NCBI GenBank assembly: GCA_910580135.1
Contig: CAJTXC010000061.1
Coordinates: 1-8,000, forward strand
DNA from: an uncultured Bacilli bacterium
Lineage (GTDB): Bacteria > Bacillota_I > Bacilli_A > RF39 > UBA660
Length of the DNA stretch: 8,000 nucleotides
Direction: 5' to 3'
Under the pieces are notes generated by a model. The model saw only the letters and a program-made list of their open reading frames with translations. It did no database searches and was not told the origin of the DNA. This document shows, piece after piece, positions 1-6,900 of the stretch. Every line of letters starts with the position of its first letter. Position 1 is the first letter of the stretch. A program made the position numbers and the translations under genes.

Positions 1-574
1 CTCTATATCTTAGTTTTTTTCTTTTAGCTATATCATCTGCTGTTTCTCCATTATATAATCCTTTATATCCAGCATTATGAAACTTATCAAAGTTTTTAAC
101 ACCTGCTTTTTTAGCAGTGATATTTAAAGTATAGTTTCCTTTTTTTACTCTACTTCTTTGATATAATCTTTTTTTATCTTCACTTAAGTTTTTATATTCT
201 AATTCAGTTAGTTCCTGTTTTCTTGTTTGTACTGCAAAATATGTTTGACCAAGTGAAATAACCGCTTTCCTTGGATCGCCATTTTGTACAATAAGATAGC
301 AAGCATATCTTGATAGCTTATAATCTATTGTCTTTCTTTTACTCCCTTTACCTATACTTGACATTTTGTCGGCTCCGACAAAATGGAAACTTTGTGTAAA
401 CCCACTATTATTACAAGCCCGTTTTGCTTTTTCAATTACTCCCTCGAATTTTCTCCATTCTTTATACTCCAAAACTTTTTGTAGCTCTCTTGCCTCCCAA
501 TATTCAATACCTTTTTCATCAATATGTTTAATGCTTTCAAAAATACTTTCGTTATATTTTGTTAAATTTGTCAT
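1..574 (-). CDS. dinD: DNA damage-inducible protein D (DinD), C-terminus beyond window
   Basis: The first 191 codons of a gene that runs off the left edge; the frame is open throughout. It begins MTNLTKYNESIFESIKHI and carries the DinD hallmarks in order: EYWEARELQKVLEYKEWRKF (about 24-43), a KAKRACNNSG segment (about 48-57), YKLSRYACYLIVQNGDPRK (about 86-104), LGQTYFAVQTRKQE (about 109-122) and AGYKGLYNGE (about 168-177). These match the E. coli DinD layout, and the same N-terminal fold occurs in phage BRO/antirepressor proteins. E. coli DinD is a LexA-controlled protein of about 274 residues that inhibits RecA strand exchange in vitro, so a cytoplasmic modulator of recombination or SOS is the natural inference. 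The ATG is set by AAAGGAG 7 nt upstream. The gene lies 169 bp downstream of uvrB on the same strand and has a candidate promoter and dyad of its own. A perfect palindrome sits inside the coding region. A phage-derived antirepressor paralogue is the main alternative. Confidence 0.9.
   Translation of the reverse strand, partial: MTNLTKYNESIFESIKHIDEKGIEYWEARELQKVLEYKEWRKFEGVIEKAKRACNNSGFTQSFHFVGADKMSSIGKGSKRKTIDYKLSRYACYLIVQNGDPRKAVISLGQTYFAVQTRKQELTELEYKNLSEDKKRLYQRSRVKKGNYTLNITAKKAGVKNFDKFHNAGYKGLYNGETADDIAKRKKLRYR
362..385. repeat. 24-bp perfect palindrome inside dinD
   Basis: Arm CATTTTGTCGG (362-372), 2-nt centre CT, arm CCGACAAAATG (375-385), with no mismatches in the 11-bp arms. It encodes the HFVGADKM segment of DinD, so it is in frame and translated. 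It could be a protein-binding site, an mRNA hairpin or chance. I see no second copy in the window. Confidence 0.75.
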
Positions 575-581
575 ATAAATG

Positions 582-588
582 CTCCTTT
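582..588 (-). promoter_or_regulatory. Shine-Dalgarno site of dinD
   Basis: On the minus strand AAAGGAG lies 7 nt before the ATG at 574-572. This is optimal spacing and fixes the dinD start. Confidence 0.8.
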
Positions 589-595
589 CATTCGC

Positions 596-624
596 ATAGT
601 ATCATTTATTTAAATAGCATGCAA
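596..624 (-). promoter_or_regulatory. Candidate sigma-A promoter of dinD
   Basis: On the minus strand a -35-like TTGCAT (624-619) is separated by 17 nt from a -10-like TACTAT (601-596). The match is partial (three of six in the -35, four of six in the -10), but the spacing is ideal and the position is right for a short leader carrying the Shine-Dalgarno site. An inverted repeat lies immediately upstream of the -35, which suggests regulated expression. Confidence 0.4.
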
Positions 625-625
625 A

Positions 626-648
626 TTACAAAAATAACTTTTTTGTAA
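626..648. repeat. Inverted repeat upstream of dinD, possible operator
   Basis: Perfect 9-bp arms TTACAAAAA (626-634) and TTTTTGTAA (640-648) around a 5-nt centre. Pairing resumes for two bases after one mismatch on each side. It abuts the predicted dinD -35 box, where an operator or activator site would lie. It does not match the Bacillus LexA box (GAAC-N4-GTTC). Confidence 0.5.
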
Positions 649-660
649 GTTTTATAGTAC

Positions 661-697
661 AAAAAAAGAAAAATCGCTAAGCAAAATTTCCTTTTTT
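661..697 (-). terminator. Weak candidate terminator after uvrB
   Basis: On the minus strand, about 47 nt past the uvrB stop, AAAAAAGGAAA can pair (with one G-U) with TTTTCTTTTTT across a 14-nt loop, ending in a T-rich run. The stem is nearly all A-U, so it would be weak. Read-through from uvrB into dinD is possible. Confidence 0.3.
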
Positions 698-743
698 GAA
701 TTATTTATTTTATTTTTAAGTCATTTTAGTAAAATTACATTTT

Positions 744-2696
744 TTAATTAACTTTCATTTCGAATATGATATCACGAAGTTCCATAGCACGTTCGAAGTC
801 TAATTCTTTTGCAGCCTTCCTCATTTCTTCTTCTAACTGCTTAATAACTTTATCATTATGGATTCCTTCTCGTTTACGATGTTTTTTGTCTTTAGAAGAA
901 TCGTCACTTACGCTTACTACATCCATTATTTTCTTCTTAATGGTTTGAGGAACAATACCATGTTCTTCATTATACTTAATTTGGATAGCACGACGTCTTG
1001 CAGTTTCATCTATTGCTGTTTTCATAGCTTCACTTACAATATCACCATACATAATTACTCTACCTTCAGCATTTCTTGCACATCTACCAATTGTCTGAAT
1101 AAGACTTCTGTGACTTCGTAAGAAACCTTGCTTATCTGCATCTAATATTGCAACTAAACTAACTTCTGGAATATCAAGTCCTTCTCTTAAAAGGTTTATA
1201 CCAACTAAAACGTCATACTTTCCCTCTCTTAAATCATGTATTATCTTAAGCCTTTCAAGTGTCTTTACTTCACTATGAAGGTAAGCAACCTTTATGTTTA
1301 GATTTTTTAAATAAGAAGTAAGTTCTTCAGCCATACGAATAGTAAGTGTTGTAACAAGTGTTCTATCTCCTTTATCTATTTGCTTTTGTATTTCTTCTAT
1401 TAAATCATCTATTTGATTTTTAGATTCTCTTACTTCTATTACAGGATCAAGCAGTCCCGTTGGTCTTATTATTTGCTCAACTACTTCATTATTAACTTTT
1501 TGAAGTTCTTCATCTCCAGGTGTTGCGGATACATAAACAATTTGATTTATTTTTTCTTCAAACTCTTCATATTTAAGAGGTCTGTTATCTAATGCAGATG
1601 GAAGCCTAAATCCGTAATCAACAAGCATTTGTTTCCTTGCTCTATCACCGTTATACATTGCTTTAACTTGTGGTAAAGTAACATGGGATTCGTCTACAAC
1701 CATTAAAAAGTCATCTGGAAAAAAGTCTAAAAGACAAGTTGGAGTTTCTCCTTCTTCTTTTAAAGCTAAATGTCTTGAATAATTTTCTACACCTGAACAA
1801 AAACCTGTTTCTGCAAGCATTTCCAAGTCATACTTACACCTCTGTTCCAGGCGTTCGGCTTCTAATAATTTACCATTTTCTCTAAAATACGTTAATCTAT
1901 CTTCTAACTCTTCTTTAATATTAATGATTGCTTTCTTTAACTTTTCTTCTGAAGTTACGAAATGAGATGCCGGCATTATTGATACAAATTTTTTATCATT
2001 AACAACTACTCCAGTTAGTACATCAAACTCTGATATTCTATCTATCTCATCTCCAAAAAGCTCAATTCTAATTCCATGACTTTTTTCATAAACAGGAATT
2101 ACTTCTATAACATCCCCTTTTGCTCTAAAAGTACCACGTACTAAATCGATGTTGTTTCTTTCATACATCATGTCAACTAACTTGGATAAGACTTCATTTC
2201 TATCTATTTCCTGTCCTACTTTTAACGTAAGCATATGATTTTCATATTCTTCTTTATCACCGATACCATATATACATGAAACAGATGCAACTACTATTAC
2301 ATCATTAGCATTTATAAGAGATGAAGTAGCATAATGTCTTAATTCATCTATTTCATCATTTATAGATGAATCTTTTTCTATATATGTATCACTAGATGGA
2401 ACATAAGCTTCTGGTTGATAGTAATCGTAGTAAGAAACAAAATAACAAACCTGGTTTCCTGGGAAAATTTCCTTAAGTTCCGAATATAGCTGTCCTGCAA
2501 GAGTTTTGTTATGTGCAAGTACTAGTGTTGGCTTGTTAACTTCTTTAATTACATTTGCTATTGTAAAAGTCTTACCAGTCCCGGTAGCCCCTAGTAAAAC
2601 TTGATATTTCTTACCATTTTTAATTCCATCAGAAAGCTCTTTTATAGCCTCTGGTTGATCTCCACTCGGATGGAATTTTGATACCAAATCGAACAT
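744..2696 (-). CDS. uvrB: Excinuclease ABC subunit B (UvrB)
   Basis: Damage-verification subunit of nucleotide excision repair. With UvrA it loads on damaged DNA, uses ATP to insert a beta-hairpin between the strands, then recruits UvrC for dual incision in the cytoplasm. I start at MFDLVSKFHPSGDQPEAI because TAAGGAGGA sits 4 nt upstream; the frame stays open 29 more codons but has no such site. The product is then 650 aa, close to the family's usual 650-675. Visible motifs: Walker A GATGTGKT (36-43), the beta-hairpin VSYYDYYQPEAYVP (about 87-100), Walker B DESH (335-338), helicase motif VI QTIGRCARN (534-542), and a C-terminal UVR motif (about 617-644) for UvrC contact. The stop is TAA. Nothing essential is missing. 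uvrA, often adjacent to uvrB in Bacillota, is not next to it; the downstream neighbour is dinD. Confidence 0.98.
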   Translation of the reverse strand: MFDLVSKFHPSGDQPEAIKELSDGIKNGKKYQVLLGATGTGKTFTIANVIKEVNKPTLVLAHNKTLAGQLYSELKEIFPGNQVCYFVSYYDYYQPEAYVPSSDTYIEKDSSINDEIDELRHYATSSLINANDVIVVASVSCIYGIGDKEEYENHMLTLKVGQEIDRNEVLSKLVDMMYERNNIDLVRGTFRAKGDVIEVIPVYEKSHGIRIELFGDEIDRISEFDVLTGVVVNDKKFVSIMPASHFVTSEEKLKKAIINIKEELEDRLTYFRENGKLLEAERLEQRCKYDLEMLAETGFCSGVENYSRHLALKEEGETPTCLLDFFPDDFLMVVDESHVTLPQVKAMYNGDRARKQMLVDYGFRLPSALDNRPLKYEEFEEKINQIVYVSATPGDEELQKVNNEVVEQIIRPTGLLDPVIEVRESKNQIDDLIEEIQKQIDKGDRTLVTTLTIRMAEELTSYLKNLNIKVAYLHSEVKTLERLKIIHDLREGKYDVLVGINLLREGLDIPEVSLVAILDADKQGFLRSHRSLIQTIGRCARNAEGRVIMYGDIVSEAMKTAIDETARRRAIQIKYNEEHGIVPQTIKKKIMDVVSVSDDSSKDKKHRKREGIHNDKVIKQLEEEMRKAAKELDFERAMELRDIIFEMKVN

Positions 2697-2700
2697 TTTA

Positions 2701-2709
2701 TCCTCCTTA
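2701..2709 (-). promoter_or_regulatory. Strong Shine-Dalgarno site deciding the uvrB start
   Basis: Minus-strand TAAGGAGGA is followed by TAAA and then the ATG at 2696-2694. It is nearly fully complementary to the 16S rRNA tail and overrides the longer in-frame extension that begins at 2783. Confidence 0.9.
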
Positions 2710-2719
2710 CTACGACAAC

Positions 2720-2746
2720 TATCAACCACCACAAAAAAGGTTGATA
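2720..2746 (-). promoter_or_regulatory. Stem-loop in the uvrB leader
   Basis: Perfect 8-bp arms TATCAACC (2720-2727) and GGTTGATA (2739-2746) with an 11-nt loop. On the minus strand it ends about 10 nt before the uvrB Shine-Dalgarno site. No T-run follows, so it is not an intrinsic terminator. It could be an operator if transcription starts nearby, or an mRNA-stabilising hairpin. Confidence 0.5.
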
Positions 2747-2797
2747 TATATCGATAAACCCAAAATATAAATTTCGGCCACAAATTTATTTAATAAC

Positions 2798-2818
2798 ACT
2801 AATTAACATTAGTTAATT
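2798..2818. repeat. Overlapping dyads upstream of uvrB
   Basis: Two interleaved perfect inverted repeats: ACTAAT (2798-2803) with ATTAGT (2808-2813), and AATTAAC (2801-2807) with GTTAATT (2812-2818), each with a 4-nt centre. They lie just downstream of the best uvrB promoter candidate, where a repressor could act. The high A+T content raises the chance of coincidence. Confidence 0.4.
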
Positions 2819-2829
2819 TACTTTAATTT

Positions 2830-2858
2830 ATTCTAACATTTATTTAATACGAAAACAA
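2830..2858 (-). promoter_or_regulatory. Candidate sigma-A promoter of uvrB
   Basis: On the minus strand TTGTTT (2858-2853), a 17-nt spacer, then TAGAAT (2835-2830) preceded by TG one base upstream (extended -10). The -35 overlaps the distal arm of the preceding gene's terminator. The predicted leader is about 125 nt and would contain both dyads described above. Confidence 0.5.
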
Positions 2859-2882
2859 GAAAGCTTATTACTTTCTTGTTTT
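2852..2882 (-). terminator. Intrinsic terminator overlapping the end of the VWA-like gene
   Basis: Perfect 12-bp arms AAAACAAGAAAG and CTTTCTTGTTTT around a 7-nt loop. On the minus strand the first arm is the last codons of the VWA-like gene and its TAA falls in the loop. The second arm is T-rich, but the T-run after it is interrupted. On the plus strand the hairpin is also followed by T and A residues, though no plus-strand gene is seen. Confidence 0.6.
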
Positions 2883-3332
2883 AAATTCATCTTTTATAAC
2901 ACTATCGTCAACATAAAGTGATGTTAATTTCTGTAATTGTTTTTCACTTATTTGAATAACTTTACCGCAACATGGTTTAAAATTTTCATTACCATATACT
3001 AACCAAATTACGTTTACGCCTTTTAAATCATCTTTTGGCATATTACCAGGACAAGGTTCTCCATCCGTAAATACTACTTTATTAATTTCCTTTTTCTTAG
3101 TAAATGATCTTACAGCTAAATCCCAGTCTTCAGTCCAAGCCGATGAACCACGAGCATTCTTTGGAATAGAAAAATTATCTATATCCTTGTTTGTTTTAAT
3201 TTCAACCATCCCTAAAAATTTTTCATTAAAACATCCTACTTTTAACTTTGATTGTTTTAATAATGGCTTTAATGTTCTTAAAAAGGATTTTAACATATCT
3301 AATTCTACTGAGCCAGAAACATCTATCATCAC
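2868..3332 (-). CDS. VWA-like domain protein (DUF2201/COG3864 C-terminal part), probably N-terminally truncated
   Basis: A 154-codon frame holding only a von Willebrand A-like domain. The metal-site (MIDAS) motif DVSGS is at residues 4-8, a likely MIDAS Thr in GSSAWTEDW at about 67, and the FTDGEP loop with Asp at about 90. A YGNENFKPCCGKVIQI tail resembles the C-terminus of COG3864 proteins. Those normally carry an N-terminal metallopeptidase-like domain (DUF2201_N) and are often encoded beside a MoxR-type AAA ATPase; neither is here. The only available start is GTG at 3332, which cuts into the first beta-strand and has no spaced Shine-Dalgarno site. The frame continues open upstream for 19 codons (reading as an acidic linker ending DAETE) to a TAA at 3392-3390 with no usable start. 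I infer a decayed remnant of a longer gene, possibly unexpressed. Function is unknown; the family is thought to work in metal-dependent assembly with AAA partners. Confidence 0.7.
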   Translation of the reverse strand: MMIDVSGSVELDMLKSFLRTLKPLLKQSKLKVGCFNEKFLGMVEIKTNKDIDNFSIPKNARGSSAWTEDWDLAVRSFTKKKEINKVVFTDGEPCPGNMPKDDLKGVNVIWLVYGNENFKPCCGKVIQISEKQLQKLTSLYVDDSVIKDEFKTRK

Positions 3333-3400
3333 CTCTGTTTCAGCATCTTCTTCTAACTCGTTTTCTTCTAATCTATATGCATAATTATTTTATAGATAAT

Positions 3401-3434
3401 AAAAAAATCTACACTTTTAAAAAGTATAGATTTT
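3401..3434 (-). terminator. Intrinsic terminator of the lipoprotein gene
   Basis: On the minus strand, starting about 8 nt after the TAG stop, AAAATCTATACTTTT pairs with AAAAGTGTAGATTTT (one T-G wobble), followed by a run of seven T residues overlapping the stem end. The fit is good, and it separates the lipoprotein transcript from the VWA-like fragment. Confidence 0.75.
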
Positions 3435-3441
3435 AAAATTT

Positions 3442-3909
3442 CTACTGTACTTTACAAGTAAATCCATCTTTTTCTGCAGATTTTTTATTATCCTCTAAGG
3501 TACTATTATCATCTTTTAATCCATCAAAGCCATGTTCTTTTAGTGCTTCTTCACTGGCTTTTTCTACGTCAATATCTAAAGTAACTTTATATTCATAATT
3601 TTGATCATCTTTAGTTACCTTTAGGCTAACACCATCTTTATCAGACTCCACATTTTGCTCATCCATAGACTGTGTAAACAAGGACCAATTTTCTTTTGTG
3701 GCATCATCAGTAATTTTAGTATTAACATCCATCATCATATGATTTAGTTTATCATTTTTAAATGTCATAGAAATTACTTGTTCTACGCTCATTCCTTCCT
3801 CTTGTTGAGTACCCGTACAAACTAATTTTTCTTCGGTCTCTTTAGTTCCACAACCTGCAACTAAAACGATAGCAACTAATCCTAAAAATACTATAACAAA
3901 TTTCTTCAT
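3442..3909 (-). CDS. Small secreted lipoprotein, YehR/DUF1307-like layout
   Basis: A 155-residue predicted membrane-anchored lipoprotein. The N-terminus is MKKFVIVFLGLVAIVLVAGC: two lysines, a hydrophobic stretch and a lipobox LVAGC with the lipidated Cys at 20. The mature part is acidic and soluble. It has a short Thr/Glu-rich linker, an MSVEQVISMTFKNDKLNHMMM beta segment (40-60), alternating beta strands around 85-115, and a charged C-terminal helix. Two cysteines, 31 and 152, lie at the two ends of the mature domain and could form a disulfide. Length and order of elements resemble the YehR/DUF1307 lipoproteins, whose function is unknown; this assignment is from memory of the pattern and is weak. 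The ATG is preceded by GAGGG. A good promoter and a terminator make it a likely monocistronic gene, starting 71 nt after the giant surface-protein gene. Confidence 0.85.
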   Translation of the reverse strand: MKKFVIVFLGLVAIVLVAGCGTKETEEKLVCTGTQQEEGMSVEQVISMTFKNDKLNHMMMDVNTKITDDATKENWSLFTQSMDEQNVESDKDGVSLKVTKDDQNYEYKVTLDIDVEKASEEALKEHGFDGLKDDNSTLEDNKKSAEKDGFTCKVQ

Positions 3910-3934
3910 TATACCCTCATCCCTTTCTAACTTT

Positions 3935-3963
3935 ATTTTATCTTATAAAAATATAAAAAGCAA
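3935..3963 (-). promoter_or_regulatory. Sigma-A promoter of the lipoprotein gene
   Basis: Minus-strand TTGCTT (3963-3958), exactly 17 nt, then TAAAAT (3940-3935). This is close to consensus and leaves a leader of about 20 nt carrying the ribosome binding site. No convincing terminator separates it from the upstream surface-protein gene, so some read-through is likely. Confidence 0.65.
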
Positions 3964-3980
3964 GGTATATAATTAATAAT

Positions 3981-6900
3981 TTAAATATCGTAAATGTTAT
4001 TTTTTCTTTTTTTACGATTAAGTAAAATGCCAACAATAATACCTAAGATTGCTATAATTGAAATAATACCAATATAAATACCCGTCTTTAAACTATTATT
4101 ATCATATTTTGTTTTAACTCGTTTAACAGTTGTGTTAGTAACTTTATCCGTAGAATCAGAATCAAATTTTTCTTCAGAGTTATTTAATTTGTTGTCAACC
4201 ATAGTATCTTCATAATCAGAATTACTATTACTAACAACATTCTTTTTACTAACAATACTTATGGTGTCATTCTTTTTAGTTCCACCATCTTCTAAATCAT
4301 TTATAACAGCAACGGCCTTTCCTTTATTTCCATATTTATCAAAGAAATAGATTTCATAAGAACCATTTTTGTCAAATTCATAGATACCATTTCCAACTTG
4401 GAAATAGATTTCTTTATTTGGTTCAACGACATAAACAATAACCTTATTCCCAACCTTCTCATACTTTAATTTAGCGGTTGGTGTAGTTTTATCTATCCAA
4501 TCAACACGTGCTGTTACAGTGTTTTCATTACCTGCGACATCTTTAAAATTAAATGTAAATTCCCCATTTTCCTTAAAAGTATAAGTATTTTTACCACCAT
4601 TATTAGTAATAATAATATCTTCTTTACTTGAAAGTGTTACCGTTACATTATTATTCGTGAATGTCTTATAGTCATAAGTTATTATAGCTTCTGGCGGGTC
4701 TAAATCAATCCAATCTACTTTTGCAGTTGCTGTACCCATGTTGCCAGCTTTATCAACGAATTCAAACGTAAATTCACCATTACTAATGAATTCGTAAGAA
4801 AATGGATCAACTATTTTACCAGTGATATCTTTTACATTACCATTTTCATCCACTGTGTAACCTTCAATAATATTATTATCTTTATCATATACGTTACCAT
4901 TTTCATCAATTCTGTAATAACCATTATTAATTACTTTAATATCCTTATCAGATTTAAGTGTAGCAATAACGGTTTCATTAGTTAATGTATCTTTACTATA
5001 TTCAATAGTAGCAGTTGGTATAGTTTTATCAATCCAATCTACTTTTGCAGTTGCCATACCCTTATTACCGTCATCATCAACGAATTCAAATGTAAATTTT
5101 CCATTTTCTTTAAATACATATGTATCGCTTCCATCATTATTGGTAATAGTTATATTTGTACTTGGACTAACTAATCTAACTGTTACTGGTTTATTTGTAA
5201 GTTCTGTTGTACTATATCCAATACCAGCAGTAGGATGAATGTTTTCTGTTATATCTTGATAGAAGTTAAACATTCTTGCTCCAATATGTCTTTTTGCTGC
5301 ATTTGTGTAAGATGTATTAGTTCCTACTATTTTTATATATTGAATTGGTTCTTCTAATTTATCAAACTCAATTGTTTTTGTACTTTGATTATTTGCCCAA
5401 CCAGTTATATCCTTTATTTTATTATAGTTTATTCCATCACTGCTTACCCAAATTTCACCATCAAGAATCTTTCCATTTTCTGCATGTGGAACATAATCCA
5501 TCGCACTTAAATAGGTAAGTCTATCAAATTTAATTATGATATATTTATCAGGATCTGTACCAGCGGATGAATTCAACCATCTAGTATTATAATTTCCATC
5601 TATAGCATACTTAGCAAGACCTGTGCTTTCTTCAGCGGAAACTCCTTCAATAGATAAATGTGAAACAGGAATGTATTTTCTTGTATCAGGTTGATTATCA
5701 GCAGTAAATGTATATAATGTTGCATCACTTGCTACATTTGGTCCAGATGATCCTTTTCTTACGTATAAATTTTTATCTCCCGTATTATCTGGAGAAGCAT
5801 CAGCATAAGAAGTCCAAGCATCACTTTCACTATTTCTCCATTCAAAAGTTAAATCTACCCCAATAACTCTATTTTCTAAGTCATTAGCATATAAATTTGT
5901 AGGCATAGTTCCTTTTCCTATGTTTATCGTATAAACTTGTGGCGTCCCATCCATCATTACAAGAATATCATCTTCTTCATTTATTCTAGAAATTTCTTCT
6001 TGAGAAAGTTCGATTACATGATTTGTAGTTTTAGCAGAAACAGTTTGTCCACCATCAACACTATAATAAAGGTTAAAGTCATATTCAGAATAAGCTTCGT
6101 CAATTACTATTTTTCCAGCATTTTCACCATCAAAAGAAAATGTAGCTAATTGGGCTTTCGTTTTTCCTAAAAGTACTCCCGCTATATTTCTTGTTGGATC
6201 CACTTGCAGAACATCACCTGCTTTTGCATTATAAGCTCTTGTCAATGCCGCATATTCTTTAAGGTCTATATCAACTTTTTGTGGTCCATTTAAGTATGGT
6301 TTAATAACTTTTAAAAGATCATTCATTGCCATCGGATAAAAAGTGTAAGCATCTATAATTTTATCAGCAAGTTCATGCCACTCATCACTAGACTTATTCA
6401 TTGTTTTATATAAACTTATTATATAATCATAACTATCTAAGTTAAGGTTAGAGAATTCTAAACCTTCAAAATACATATTCAATTTTGTTTCGTTATCTTC
6501 ATATGAATTTGCCAAAAGATTATAATAAAGTGATTTCATAAAATTTTCACGATCGTTAAGAGCTGCTTGTCCTAATAACATATAACCAGCGTTGTTTCCT
6601 GCTCCTGCAGCGTTAACAGCTTTATCGGTAAAATATTTTTCTCCCCAGTTAAATAACATTCTATAAGTATTTCCACCATACCATCTAGTACAACTTTTTC
6701 CCCAGCCAAAAACATTATAGTTTGCACCCCATAATCCATTTCCATTAGAATCTTGTGAATATGTTAAATATGCTTCATGTTGTGGTTGATAAATTCCAAC
6801 AGAAGGTATTCCATTTACTTTATGAACACTTTGTCCTGTACGAGATAAGTTCCAACAAATTCCACCATATTCCATAGCCATCCAGTATCTAGTTGTATTG

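Larger units (their letters stand above)
4296..5234 (-). repeat. Four tandem Ig-like repeats in the surface protein
   Basis: Protein-level repeats of about 65-70 residues beginning near codons at 5234, 5018, 4694 and 4481. The pattern is PTA-x-I-x-YS, LTN-x-x-VTV, an NN-G-x-x-TY-x-FKENG-x-FTF core, then D-x-x-GN-x-GTATAKVDWIDKT. The second copy carries an insertion of about 35 residues and the fourth is diverged and lacks the WID junction. Such repeats usually form a stalk that projects the catalytic or binding domains from the cell. Confidence 0.85.

Noticed and set aside
366..578. Plus-strand open frame opposite dinD.
   Set aside because: It is the antisense shadow of dinD, with no ribosome binding site and no recognisable protein features.
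2683..2700. A LexA (SOS) box at the uvrB start, because CGAACAT occurs on the plus strand.
   Set aside because: Only one half-site is present; it simply reflects the ATG TTC GAT codons of the start, and the other half does not match.
2697..2783. A 29-codon in-frame N-terminal extension of uvrB.
   Set aside because: UvrB proteins begin near the MFDLVSKFHPSGDQP segment, and the ATG at 2696 has a near-perfect Shine-Dalgarno site 4 nt upstream. The extension has none and overlaps the leader hairpin.
3187..3436. Two short plus-strand frames opposite the VWA-like gene.
   Set aside because: Both are shadows of the minus-strand frame and the second runs through the lipoprotein terminator.
4803..4916. 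Dockerin modules, suggested by Asp/Asn-rich DENGNV loops.
   Set aside because: The units lack the 12-residue calcium loop plus helix pattern and sit inside a beta-sandwich repeat.
5937..6149. Plus-strand frame opposite the surface protein.
   Set aside because: Antisense shadow without start signals.
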